Assembly (NCBI RefSeq): GCF_900188345.1
Contig: NZ_FZOD01000030.1
Location: 1-64,000, forward strand
DNA: 64,000 nt
Source of the DNA: Streptosporangium subroseum
GTDB lineage: Bacteria > Actinomycetota > Actinomycetes > Streptosporangiales > Streptosporangiaceae
Direction: 5' to 3'
Part shown: positions 15,208 to 23,616 of the stretch, piece after piece
How the letters are laid out: each line of letters begins with the position of its first letter
Position numbering within the stretch: the stretch's first letter is position 1
Made by a program: the position numbers and the translations under genes
Notes under the pieces: model-generated
Told to the model about the DNA's origin: nothing
Databases searched by the model: none
The model's input: the letters and a program-made list of their open reading frames with translations, nothing else

Positions 15208-16551
15208 TCAGAAGGGGCGCGGGTAGGTGCTTGATGCCCCGGGAACGGGGTCGTCCCGTTCGTGCGTCAGGCGGTGCACGAGCGCGGAGGCCGTGGCGAA
15301 CCCGCGGCCCGGCACCGCGGTCCCGGTGAGGCGGCACCACGCGAGCCCGGTGGCGTAGGCGGCGCCCAGAAGAGCCGCGGCCGCGGCCCGGTCGGGCGGG
15401 TGGAGCGCGGAGGGCAGCTCTCCCGAGCGCGGCCAGCACCCCCGCAGCGGGTGCGACGGGTCGCCGAGCACCACGTGGAGGATGTGGCGCAGCTCCGGAT
15501 CCAGCCACGGATAGAGCCCGTCGGCCGCCCCGGGCGCGAACGCCGCCAGGTCGGCGGCGAGCAGCGAGGCGGCCACCGCCCGAGGGTCGGCGCCCTTGGG
15601 CGCGAGGAACGCCAGCGCCTGGACCAGGTCGTACATCGCGTGCTGGAAGTGCTCCCCCGGCGAGGAGTCCGGCAGCGTCACGTGGGGCGGGCGGCGGGAG
15701 AGCCATGCCTGCCGTACGGCGTCGTCGCCGTGATGGGCGACGGAGTGGTCCTGGGCGATCCGGCGGAGCAACGGGTCGAGCATGATCAGCAGGGCGTCCG
15801 CCCTGCGGCGGAACCTGGGGTCGTCCCGCACCGCGTCGGCGGTGTCGGCCATCAGTGCGACCAGCCGGAACGCGGCCTCGGGGTGCCCCGCCCTGACCCG
15901 CTCGCCGTACAGCGCGACCAGGTCGTCCAGCGAGGCGGCGGGGAGCCAGCGGACCCACTCGTCGCCGGGCAACGGGCGGGCGAGGAACTCACCGAACATC
16001 GACAGCAGCACCTCGTTGCCGTCGAAGGCGGGGGCGTAGGCGCACCACATGAGGGTGCCCCAGATGGCGGCGACCGGGCTGGCCACCTCCTTGGCGAAGA
16101 TCTCGGTGAACGACCCGGTGAGCGGGAAGTCCTCCCTGCGCCTGCCGCGCTGGGCGATGACCAGGTCGCGGACCCGCTCGGTGATCTCGTAGGGCACGTC
16201 GGGGCCGATGAACCCCTGGACGGATCCCCGGTCGGTGGTGAAGTCGGGACCGGTGGGAACCAGGTGGGGCAGGATCATCGAGGTGACCTGGACGACCCGT
16301 GCCGCGGCGCGGAAGCCCCGGTCGACGGGTGGGGCGGTCAGGTGCCAGCGGCCGTCGGCCGGGTCCTGGCGGTACCACCTGGCGTGCGCGCCGAACAGCC
16401 AGCGCCCGCCGTCGGGGACGGCCAGCGTGCGCAGCGCGATGGCCTGGGCGCGCGCGAGTGACGGGAGCGCCGCCCACCTGGGGTCGGCGACCATGGTGCG
16501 CACATCCCTCTCGATGGCGTCAAAACCGTCCCACTGCCACACGGCGGTCAT
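15208..16551 (-). CDS. hypothetical protein, 447 aa
   Basis: Cytoplasmic-looking protein with a high content of Ala/Leu helices and no signal peptide, membrane span or P-loop. Recognisable stretches are WLFGAHARWYRQDPADGRW near residue 50, SVQGFIGPDVPYEITERV near 110 and a C-terminal helical region with LRHILHVVLGDPSHPLRG. I do not recognise a family. It is monocistronic on the minus strand, flanked by a gene-free region downstream and gamma-carbonic anhydrase upstream. The coding frame is convincing from length and third-position GC. Confidence 0.8.
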   Translation of the reverse strand: MTAVWQWDGFDAIERDVRTMVADPRWAALPSLARAQAIALRTLAVPDGGRWLFGAHARWYRQDPADGRWHLTAPPVDRGFRAAARVVQVTSMILPHLVPTGPDFTTDRGSVQGFIGPDVPYEITERVRDLVIAQRGRRREDFPLTGSFTEIFAKEVASPVAAIWGTLMWCAYAPAFDGNEVLLSMFGEFLARPLPGDEWVRWLPAASLDDLVALYGERVRAGHPEAAFRLVALMADTADAVRDDPRFRRRADALLIMLDPLLRRIAQDHSVAHHGDDAVRQAWLSRRPPHVTLPDSSPGEHFQHAMYDLVQALAFLAPKGADPRAVAASLLAADLAAFAPGAADGLYPWLDPELRHILHVVLGDPSHPLRGCWPRSGELPSALHPPDRAAAAALLGAAYATGLAWCRLTGTAVPGRGFATASALVHRLTHERDDPVPGASSTYPRPF

Positions 16552-16717
16552 GTTACCTATGGCTCGCGGGATCGTCAGCGATCGGTATCCCGCCGGTGTC
16601 CTAAAGGGCCGAATCGGCGCGCAGCGGACATGCCGGTCGCGGCTCCCGCGCCGGCGGGGCGGTGGGTTTCACGGCGTGGCCGAGCCTCTCGTGACGGGCG
16701 GACGGCGGTCGCGGTTC

Positions 16718-17260
16718 TCAGGCCGGGGGGACGGCGACGGCGGCTCGGTGCCGTGCGGCCTTGGCCATGTAGGTGGCGGGGGTCCGGGCGAAGGAGTCGC
16801 GGTCGTCGTCGGTGAGCTCGCGGACGATCCTCGCGGGGACGCCCGCGACGAGCACCCCGGCCGGAATCTTCTTACCGGGGCTCACCAGGGCACCTGCCGC
16901 GACCAGCGAACCCGCGCCGATCCTGGCGCCGTTGAGCACGATCGCACCGATGCCGACGAGCGCGCCGGACTCCACGTGGGCGCCGTGCACCACGGCCCTG
17001 TGACCCAGGCTCACCCGTGCTTCGAGCACGGTGGGCAGCCCGGGATCGGTGTGCAGGCAGCACAGGTCCTGGATGTTGCATTCCTCCGCGACCTCGATGA
17101 ACTCGTTGTCACCGCGGAGCACCGCCCCGTACCAGACGTTGGCGGCACGGCCCAGCCGTACCCGGCCGACGATCGTCGCGCCAGGGGCGACGTAGGCGTC
17201 GGGATGGATCTGTGGGATCGCATCACCGTCGAGGGAGGCGATGTACGGCGTGGCGTTCAT
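16718..17260 (-). CDS. gamma-class carbonic anhydrase-like protein
   Basis: Left-handed beta-helix protein of 180 residues built from hexapeptide repeats (ATIVGRVRLGRAANVWYGAVLRGD, split over several turns). The three metal-binding His of the family are present as His70 (CCLH), His87 (LGHRAV) and His92 (VHGAH). Such proteins hydrate CO2 or act as acyl/carnitine-type transferases, so the enzymatic activity is probable but not certain. It is divergent from the DivIVA-like gene across about 120 bases. No assembly partner is adjacent. Confidence 0.9.
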   Translation of the reverse strand: MNATPYIASLDGDAIPQIHPDAYVAPGATIVGRVRLGRAANVWYGAVLRGDNEFIEVAEECNIQDLCCLHTDPGLPTVLEARVSLGHRAVVHGAHVESGALVGIGAIVLNGARIGAGSLVAAGALVSPGKKIPAGVLVAGVPARIVRELTDDDRDSFARTPATYMAKAARHRAAVAVPPA

Positions 17261-17382
17261 GAAACCGATGGTACGGGGGGCAGGCGTGTCCGATATTTCC
17301 GCGCGCGGTCATGCGTTCAGGTTGCGGACCGGGGCAGTAAGCAGGAAAGTCGTTACGTCTCCTTTCCCGCCACGCGACCTCA

Positions 17383-18645
17383 ATGGGCAGTGTCATGACA
17401 AACCAGCACGAGAGTTTTCCCGACCTGATGCATGAGGACTCGTTCGAGGTCGTCATGCGCGGCTACAGCCGTCGTCAGGTTCACGACTACATGAACCGCA
17501 ACCGCAACCAGATCCGTGATCTTGAGGAGCGGCTCGCGCGTGCGATTGATCAGACCGAGCAGAGCCGGGTCGAGCTGTCCGAGGCTCGACGGAGGCTTTC
17601 CGATTCTCCGCAAGACTATGACGAGCTTGGACAGCGACTCAGCCAGATCCTGAAGCTGGGCGAGGAGGAGGCGGCCTCCAAGAGGTCGGTCGCCGATCTT
17701 GAGGCCACCAAGCTCCGCGACGACGCCGCCATGGAGGCCGAGCGGCTGGTCACCTCCGCCCAGGAGCGGGCCGAGGGGATCCTGAACGCCGCCCAGCAGG
17801 AGGCCGAGCGACGGGTCGCCGAGGCCACCGCCGCCGCCGAGCAGATGTTCTCCCAGGCCACGATGGCCTCCGAGCAGATGCTCTCCCAGGCGGGCGGAGA
17901 CGCCGAGGAGACCCTCAACGCGGCGCGCAGCGAGGCCGAGGAGACCCTGCGCAGCGCCCGCACCGAGGCCGACCGGATGGTCACGTCGGCCAGGAACGAG
18001 GCCGAGCGGATGGTCGAGGGCGCTCACTCCGAGGCCGAGGCCACCCTGAACAGCGCCAGGTCCGAGGCGGAGTCGACCGTGGCCTCCGCCAACGCCGAGG
18101 CCCACTCCACCCTGAACGCCGCCCAGCAGCGCGCCGTAGCCCTGGACGAGACCACGGGCCGCCGGGTCTCCTATCTCACCGACACCCACCAGGAGGTCAT
18201 GCGCCGCCTCCACGAGATGGGCGCCGTCCTGGGGGATCTGATCCACCGTGAGAGCTCCGCCGGCGAGCTGGTCGACGAGGCCTCGGTGCTCCCGGTGTTC
18301 CGTGTCCAGACGGCCGCTCTCCCCGTCCCCGTCGCTCCCGCGCAGGCCCAGGTTCCGGAGATCACGTCCGGCGCCGATCCGGACGCCTCGTTCGACGCCG
18401 AACCGGATGCCTCATCCGAGGTCGTGCACGTGACCGGCGGCCCGGAGGCCGCGTCCGACGTCTCGTCCGACATCGAGGCCGTCCGCGTGATCGTGGACGA
18501 GGACGACGACAGGGACCAGAACCGCGACGACCAGGACACCCGGCACGTCGAGGTCTACGACGACACCGACACGAATCAGGGCCAGGCCCCGGGCAAGAAC
18601 GACGAGGAGACCGAAGAGGAATACGCGGCCACCCGCCGCAGGTAA
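17383..18645 (+). CDS. DivIVA/FilP-like hendecad coiled-coil protein
   Basis: 420-residue structural protein. Residues about 20-60 carry a DivIVA/Wag31-like polar-targeting start (DSFEVVMRGYSRRQVHDYM). Residues 60-255 are coiled coil with seven in-register 11-residue repeats at about 178-254 (pattern LxSARxEAExT). The tail is acidic and disordered (many Asp/Glu, 335-412). Hendecad repeats are typical of the actinomycete cytoskeletal proteins Scy/FilP that work with DivIVA in tip growth, so a role at the cell pole is likely (inference). Homologues are often mislabelled cellulose-binding protein. An ATG 12 bases downstream is an alternative start; neither has a clear ribosome site. Confidence 0.85.
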   Translation: MGSVMTNQHESFPDLMHEDSFEVVMRGYSRRQVHDYMNRNRNQIRDLEERLARAIDQTEQSRVELSEARRRLSDSPQDYDELGQRLSQILKLGEEEAASKRSVADLEATKLRDDAAMEAERLVTSAQERAEGILNAAQQEAERRVAEATAAAEQMFSQATMASEQMLSQAGGDAEETLNAARSEAEETLRSARTEADRMVTSARNEAERMVEGAHSEAEATLNSARSEAESTVASANAEAHSTLNAAQQRAVALDETTGRRVSYLTDTHQEVMRRLHEMGAVLGDLIHRESSAGELVDEASVLPVFRVQTAALPVPVAPAQAQVPEITSGADPDASFDAEPDASSEVVHVTGGPEAASDVSSDIEAVRVIVDEDDDRDQNRDDQDTRHVEVYDDTDTNQGQAPGKNDEETEEEYAATRRR

Positions 18646-18667
18646 GGCCTGCCCGCCAAGCGGCGGC

Positions 18668-18844
18668 GGGGCCGGTCCGGACGACGTGTCACATCCCGGC
18701 GACCCCTTGAGCCGGGGGAAGGCGATGGGGTCGGTCCGGACGGCAGGCCGCATCCCGGGGCCCCTTGGGCCGGGGGGAAGGCGATGGGGTCGGTCGAGGC
18801 GACATGCCACGTCCCGATGATCCCTTGAGTCAATGAGAAGTCGG
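18668..18844. repeat. 59-bp tandem repeat, 3 copies
   Basis: Units begin GGGGyCGGTCCGGACG at 18668 and 18727 and GGGGTCGGTCGAGGCG at 18786. They share the tail TTGAGCCGGGGGAAGGCGAT. The exact period is 59. The array lies between converging genes just after the coiled-coil gene. Confidence 0.85.
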
Positions 18845-18943
18845 GCGGAAGCCCCCGCCCCCGATAGGGTCGGAGGCTTCCGCGATTGGGGGCCCGGCGC
18901 CGGGGCCGCGTGAGATCCGCAGACTCCGGCACCGGGCGGTCTA

Positions 18944-19180
18944 TCAGGTATCCACGTCATCGGAACGTTCCTGTTGGTTGCGCAACCGCTCCTGGCTCTG
19001 CAGCCGCTCCCGTAGTTCGTCCGGGTCGTCCGCGTCGATGGTCATCGCAGCGCCGAGGTCACGCTGGGCGTCGGTCAGCGGGTGGTGGCGGGTGGCCCAC
19101 CACCTGCCCGCGTCACTCCGCCAGATCGTCCAGTGGCGAAACTCCCGGGCGATCTCTGCGAGGTGTCGATCGAAGGACAT
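18944..19180 (-). CDS. small conserved hypothetical protein linked to GntR
   Basis: 78-residue protein starting MSFDRHLAEIAREFRHW, with a Trp-rich core (WTIWRSDAGRWWATR) and an Arg/Gln-rich helical end. I recognise it as a type of small protein common in actinomycetes, often near GntR genes, of unknown function. The ATG at 19180 is preferred over an upstream in-frame start because GGGGAAGG lies eight bases before it. It follows the gntR gene on the same strand, and a palindrome about 60 bases upstream resembles one upstream of gntR. Confidence 0.7.
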   Translation of the reverse strand: MSFDRHLAEIAREFRHWTIWRSDAGRWWATRHHPLTDAQRDLGAAMTIDADDPDELRERLQSQERLRNQQERSDDVDT

Positions 19181-19242
19181 CCGTGCACCTTCCCCGCGCC
19201 CAGGCCCGTCTCTGTGACGTTCCACCTTCGACGGTGCGTCAG

Positions 19243-19254
19243 TTCTCTAGAGAA
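19243..19254. promoter_or_regulatory. perfect palindrome TTCTCTAGAGAA, candidate GntR operator
   Basis: A 12-bp perfect palindrome lies about 63 bases before the small gene at 19180. It shares ten of eleven bases with TCTCCAGAGAA upstream of gntR, suggesting a common binding site. Confidence 0.4.
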
Positions 19255-19306
19255 ATCAATGATCGCGAGGGACAGGTCAACCTATCGGTTGACGGATGGC
19301 CTTGAT

Positions 19307-20059
19307 CTATGAGTCGAAGTCGTACTGGAGTACATAAGAGGCGGAGTCGAGGACCATCTCGTTGACCTCGACGGGAACACCGGCCGCGGTGTAGGCGATC
19401 CTGGCGATCGCGATGACCGGAGTGCCGGCGGGGAGATCGAGTTGTACGGTCTCGTGAGGATGGGGCATGCGGGCGCGCACCTCCTCGGTGAAGTGCGCCG
19501 GGGCGTGGCCGAGGTCGCCGAGGCGCGCGTAGACGCCTCCCGGCCCGGTGTTCTCCTGTGTGATCGGAGTGTCCTCGACCAGGTCGGCGGGGAAATGGGA
19601 GACGGCGAGCTGAACCGGCCGCCCGTCCACCGAGTAACGTCGCCGCCGCACCCACACCTCGGTGCTGTTCAGCGCCCTGGCCACGAACTCCTCCGCGGTC
19701 TCCCTGTCGATGTTCACGTCGTCCACGGTGTAGGGGCGGCCTCTGGTGTCCGAGTCCCAGATCGCCTGGCCGCGTTCCCACTGTTCGCGGGAGAGCCGTC
19801 GCGAGCCGTGCCGCCTGATGGGGCGGAACTGCCTGACGTACACTCCCGATCCGCGCTTGGGCACGGCCAGTCCTTCGTTGATGAGTACGGACAGCGCCTG
19901 CCGGGCGGTCGCACGGGCTATGCCGTACTGCACCATCAGGGCGTTCTCGCCCGGAAGCCGATCCCCGTCTTGGAGATCACCGGACAGGATCGCTTCGCGA
20001 AGTCCGTCGGCGATGCGCCGATAGATCGGAGGTTCGGGAGGTACGGGGGACTGCTGCAC
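19307..20059 (-). CDS. GntR/HutC-family regulator with UTRA domain
   Basis: 250-residue regulator. It has an N-terminal winged helix (YRRIADGLREAILSGDLQDG, then LPGENALMVQYGIARATARQA and KRGSGVYVRQF, residues about 12-80) and a UTRA effector domain (about 95-245, with the final VNEMVLDSASYVLQYDF). HutC-type members respond to small carboxylates, amino sugars or nucleotides; the ligand here is unknown. A likely operator lies 35-47 bases upstream, consistent with autoregulation. The next gene on the same strand is a small protein. Confidence 0.92.
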   Translation of the reverse strand: MQQSPVPPEPPIYRRIADGLREAILSGDLQDGDRLPGENALMVQYGIARATARQALSVLINEGLAVPKRGSGVYVRQFRPIRRHGSRRLSREQWERGQAIWDSDTRGRPYTVDDVNIDRETAEEFVARALNSTEVWVRRRRYSVDGRPVQLAVSHFPADLVEDTPITQENTGPGGVYARLGDLGHAPAHFTEEVRARMPHPHETVQLDLPAGTPVIAIARIAYTAAGVPVEVNEMVLDSASYVLQYDFDS

Positions 20060-20093
20060 GTTCGATCACCCTCTGTCACCAACCGGGTTTGGC

Positions 20094-20106
20094 GTCTCCA
20101 GAGAAC
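20094..20106. promoter_or_regulatory. candidate GntR operator upstream of gntR
   Basis: GTCTCCAGAGAAC lies about 35 bases before the gntR ATG and matches the palindrome at 19243-19254 in ten of eleven core positions (TCTC-C/T-AGAGAA). Confidence 0.4.
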
Positions 20107-20209
20107 TTGCCCCGTCTTGTCCACGATCGCACAGATACGGAGGTTGGTAACGTGCTTCTTTTGGGAGAATCATGCCCTTGTGGCGATCTTCGGGGGTTTT
20201 CCCGGTCCG

Positions 20210-20752
20210 TTAACGTGGAACGGTCCCAGCCGCTATTCGAGAAGCCCACCATCGGCGCGTGACGACCGCTGCCAGTACGGCACCCGCCGTATTGACCAGC
20301 ACGTCGTCGACGGAGCTCACCCGGCCGAGGCGCAGGCCGTACTGGAGGAGCTCGACGATGACCGAGGCGGCGGCCGCCACGCCCGCGATCCGGGTGAGTG
20401 AAGCGAACCGCGCCGAACGGACGGGCAGCATCGCGCCGAGTGCGGCGAAGACCAGCAGGTTGCCTCCCACCTGCACGAAGGCCGTCCCGACCGGCCCTTG
20501 TAGCATCGCTGACAGGTCCCTCAACGGGGTGAGGCTGAGGCTCGCTCCGCCCTTCCCCGGGGTGAGGATCATCCAGATCCAGGGGGTGGTTCCGGTCACC
20601 ATGATCACATCGGCGACGGCGGTACGAGTGGGGAACGGATGTCCGTTCCGGGTGCGATGGAGTGCGAGAAAGCACATACCAATGCAGGCGAACGGAATAG
20701 CTAAAACGGCCGCAATAATGATATTTCCCCATACATTCCATGCCTGCTGCAT
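20210..20752 (-). CDS. VanZ-family membrane protein
   Basis: 180-residue integral membrane protein with about five helices and the VanZ-like signature of polar residues between helices (TGTTPWIWMILTPGKGG; then VELLQYGLRLGRVSSVDDVLVN near the end). The last motif, ELLQ...R..dvdDvlvN, is the most conserved part of VanZ proteins, which are linked to glycopeptide tolerance or envelope stress although their biochemistry is unclear. The chosen start (MQQAWNVWGN) begins just before the first helix; a longer in-frame extension upstream has no membrane character. Confidence 0.85.
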   Translation of the reverse strand: MQQAWNVWGNIIIAAVLAIPFACIGMCFLALHRTRNGHPFPTRTAVADVIMVTGTTPWIWMILTPGKGGASLSLTPLRDLSAMLQGPVGTAFVQVGGNLLVFAALGAMLPVRSARFASLTRIAGVAAAASVIVELLQYGLRLGRVSSVDDVLVNTAGAVLAAVVTRRWWASRIAAGTVPR

Positions 20753-20883
20753 GGGGTAATCATGCCGGGGTGTGGAGTTGCATCGAGGGGTGTCCCGGGG
20801 TACGGGAAGGTGACCTTTAAGCAAGGGCTCTCGCCGGGGGATTCGAGCCCCGCATGCCGATACGCGTTCAGGGGGTGCATGCC

Positions 20884-22047
20884 GTGAGCGATCAGCCCCC
20901 GGACTCGGCTCGGCAGCCCGGTGCGATGTCCGGCCGTGATCCACAAGAGCCTCACTGGACGGTCACCCGGCTGGAACTCTTCTTCGACCTCGTCTCCGTG
21001 GTCGCCATGGGGCAGGCGGTCGCGAGCCTCCACCACGCGATCATCGAAGACCACGTTCTGGAAGGCGTGGCCGGGTACGCGGCGGCGTTCTTCGCCATCT
21101 GGTGGGCGTGGGTCAACTGGACATGGTTCTCGAGCGCCTTCGACCGCGACGACACGATCTACCGGATCTCCGCCTTCGTGCAGATGTTCGGAACCCTGGT
21201 CCTCGCCGCGGGGGTGGTACGGGCCTTCGAGGGGGATTTTGCCATCGCCGTAGGCGGCTATGCGATCATGCGCTTCGCCCTGGCCGGTCAGTGGTTGCGC
21301 GCGGCTGCCACCAACCCCGGCATGCGCCTCATGGCCCTGCGGTTCGCCGCCGGCATCGCCGGGGTCCAGATCCTCTGGATCGCCCGCCTCGCGGTTCCGG
21401 GTGTGTGGGCCGGGGTGGCGTTTGTCCTGCTCTGCGCGGTCGAGCTGGCCATTCCGTGGTGGGCCGAACGGGAAAGGATCACACCCTGGCACCCGCGCCA
21501 CATCGCCGAGCGTTACATGCTCTTCAGCGTGATCGTGCTGGGTGGGACGGTGTTCACCTCGATGATCGAGGTCGGCTCGGGGATGACGGCCGGCACCCCC
21601 TTCTTGGTGATGGTCCTCGTGGGTGTCAGCGGACTCGCCATCGTGTGCTCGATGTGGTGGCTCTACAACGCCCGGCCCGCCCATCGCCTCCTCTACGACA
21701 ACCGTCAGGCCTTCATCTGGAGCTACGGCCACTACTTCGTCTTCGCCTCGATCGCCGCCTTCGGAGCCGGTTTCGCGGCGGTCGTCGATCTCAAGATCGG
21801 CCCGTTGAGCGACTTTCCCGTGGTGGCCGTCAGGTGGACCGTCGCGATTCCGGTCGCCCTCTTCCTGCTCAGCGTCTGGTTCGTCCATATCCGGCCGCAC
21901 CGTCCCCGCTCCGCTCACAGCGCCTCGTATCTGGTGGCGGCGCTGCTGATCCTGCTCGTCGTGTTCACGCCCACGCCGCTGGAACTGACCGCTCTGATCA
22001 TGATTGGCGCCGTCTTCGCCACGGAGCTCACCCGGGGCGATCCCTGA
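20884..22047 (+). CDS. low temperature requirement protein A (LtrA) family
   Basis: 387-residue multi-pass membrane protein with about ten to twelve helices. The LtrA opening motif LELFFDLVSVVAMGQ is present near residue 30. Paired motifs follow: AIWWAWVNWTWFSSAFDRDD near 75 and HYFVFASIAAFGAGF in the second half. The family's function is not defined beyond a link to cold growth in Listeria. The GTG at 20884 (VSDQPPDSA) has AGGGGG at suitable spacing; an ATG 30 bases upstream is the alternative. It diverges from the VanZ gene. Confidence 0.88.
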   Translation: MSDQPPDSARQPGAMSGRDPQEPHWTVTRLELFFDLVSVVAMGQAVASLHHAIIEDHVLEGVAGYAAAFFAIWWAWVNWTWFSSAFDRDDTIYRISAFVQMFGTLVLAAGVVRAFEGDFAIAVGGYAIMRFALAGQWLRAAATNPGMRLMALRFAAGIAGVQILWIARLAVPGVWAGVAFVLLCAVELAIPWWAERERITPWHPRHIAERYMLFSVIVLGGTVFTSMIEVGSGMTAGTPFLVMVLVGVSGLAIVCSMWWLYNARPAHRLLYDNRQAFIWSYGHYFVFASIAAFGAGFAAVVDLKIGPLSDFPVVAVRWTVAIPVALFLLSVWFVHIRPHRPRSAHSASYLVAALLILLVVFTPTPLELTALIMIGAVFATELTRGDP

Positions 22048-22080
22048 TTTCCCGGGCCGGTGAGGCCGCCGGGCTGAGCG

Positions 22081-22200
22081 CCGTCCGGGACCCGCCGTCC
22101 GGGACCCGCCGCCCGGGACCCGCCGTCCGGGACCCGCCGTCCGGGACCCGCCGTCCGGGACCCGCCGTCCGGGACCCGCCGCCCGGGACCCGGTGTCCGG
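22081..22200. repeat. 14-bp tandem repeat, 8 full copies
   Basis: Eight exact-length copies of CCGTCCGGGACCCG fill 22081-22192, and a ninth degenerate copy trails off. Copies 3 and 8 share the same variant (CCGCCCGGGACCCG), suggesting that a five-copy block was duplicated. The array lies between ltrA-like and kynU. Confidence 0.95.
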
Positions 22201-22281
22201 GCTCCAACACGGCTCGATGCTTCGATATTTGGCGATACCGGATGATAGAAGGGTTGTAAGTATCTAACCCGGAGATGATCA

Positions 22282-23526
22282 GTGGCCATCAGCCGCGCGG
22301 AGTGCCTCGCACTCGACGTTGACGATCCCATCAAGCACTTCAGGGACGAGTTCGTCCTGCCCGACGGAACGATCTATCTGGTCGGCAACTCCCTCGGCGC
22401 CCCGCCGAGGACCACCATGGCCGCGGTGACGCGGACCGTGGAGGAGGAGTGGGCGGGACGTCTGGTCGGCGGCTGGAACGTCTCCGGCTGGTACGACCTG
22501 CCCCTGACCACCGGTGACCGGCTCGCCCCGCTGATCGGCGTGGGTCCCGGCCAGGTCGTGGTGGGCGAGAGCACCTCGATCGCGATCGTCAAGGCCGTCT
22601 CCGCGGCACTGGGTCTCCGCCCGGACCGCCGCGTGATCATTTCCGACCTGGCCAGCTTCCCGACCGACCGGTACATGGTCGAGGGCCTGGCCAAGGCGCT
22701 GGGCGGCTACGAGATTCGCGACCTCCGCGACGGCGAGGACCTCGGCGAGGCGCTCTCCGGCGCGCTCTCGGACGAGGTCGCGTGCGTGCTCCTGTCGCAG
22801 GTGGACTACCGGACGGGGGCCCGCCACGACACGGCCGCGGTGACCGCGCGGGTCCAGGCGTCGGGCGCGCTGATGATCTGGGACCTGTGCCACAGCGCCG
22901 GGGCCATGCAGGTGGACATGTCCGAGGCCGACTTCGCCGTCGGATGCACGTACAAATATCTCAACGGCGGCCCGGGAGCCCCGGCGTTCATCTACGTCCA
23001 CCCCCGTCACCAGGCCGAGGCGGAGCACATGCTGACCGGCTGGCACGGTCATGCGGCGCCGTTCGCGTTCGAGCCCGGCTTCCGTCCCGCCGACGGCATC
23101 CGGCGCTTCACCGTGAGCACCCCGCACGTGCTGTCCTACGCCCCGCTCAACGCGGCGCTGGACATCTGGGAGCGGGTGGACCTGGCCGCGGTGCGCGCCA
23201 AGAGCATGGCGCTGACCTCGCTCTTCATCGACCTGGTCGAGGATTTCTGCGCGCCGTACGGCCTCACGCTGATCTCCCCCCGCGACCCGGAGCGCCGCGG
23301 CAGCCAGGTCGGGTTCAGCCACCCCGAGGGCTATCCGATCATGCGCGCCCTGATCGACCGCGGCGTGCACGGCGACTTCCGCGCCCCCGACGTGCTCCGG
23401 TTCGGCTTCGCGCCGCTCTACATCCGGTTCGCCGACGTCTACGACGCGGCCGCGACCCTGGCCGAGGTGCTGGAGAAGGAACACTGGCGCGACGAGCGGT
23501 ATCAGCAGCGCCTCGCCGTCACCTGA
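22282..23526 (+). CDS. kynU: kynureninase
   Basis: PLP-dependent hydrolase that cleaves kynurenine or 3-hydroxykynurenine to anthranilate or 3-hydroxyanthranilate plus alanine. The 414-residue protein has the PLP lysine in CTYKYLNGGPG (Lys225), the cofactor Asp201 in WDLCHSAGA, and the early substrate-loop motif YLVGNSLGAPP. Start is GTG with GGAGATGATC upstream. There is no tryptophan dioxygenase (kynA) or formamidase (kynB) adjacent, and no antibiotic cluster nearby, so it probably acts in tryptophan catabolism with genes elsewhere. A terminator hairpin overlaps the stop codon. Confidence 0.95.
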   Translation: MAISRAECLALDVDDPIKHFRDEFVLPDGTIYLVGNSLGAPPRTTMAAVTRTVEEEWAGRLVGGWNVSGWYDLPLTTGDRLAPLIGVGPGQVVVGESTSIAIVKAVSAALGLRPDRRVIISDLASFPTDRYMVEGLAKALGGYEIRDLRDGEDLGEALSGALSDEVACVLLSQVDYRTGARHDTAAVTARVQASGALMIWDLCHSAGAMQVDMSEADFAVGCTYKYLNGGPGAPAFIYVHPRHQAEAEHMLTGWHGHAAPFAFEPGFRPADGIRRFTVSTPHVLSYAPLNAALDIWERVDLAAVRAKSMALTSLFIDLVEDFCAPYGLTLISPRDPERRGSQVGFSHPEGYPIMRALIDRGVHGDFRAPDVLRFGFAPLYIRFADVYDAAATLAEVLEKEHWRDERYQQRLAVT

Positions 23527-23546
23527 GGACGGGTCTCCGTCCTCAG
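23523..23546 (+). terminator. hairpin terminator embracing the kynU stop
   Basis: Perfect 10-bp stem CTGAGGACGG / CCGTCCTCAG with a GTCT loop. The left arm contains the kynU TGA. The next gene is on the opposite strand, so the hairpin may act for both. Confidence 0.7.
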
Positions 23547-23616
23547 ATGCGTCGTCGCCCGGGGAGGCCGGATCTCCGCGGGGCCGTACCGGTGGAACAC
23601 GTCATCGAAGGGTTCA

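Noticed and set aside
22282..23526. kynU as part of a secondary-metabolite cluster
   Set aside because: No synthase, NRPS or tailoring genes surround it; the neighbours are unrelated.
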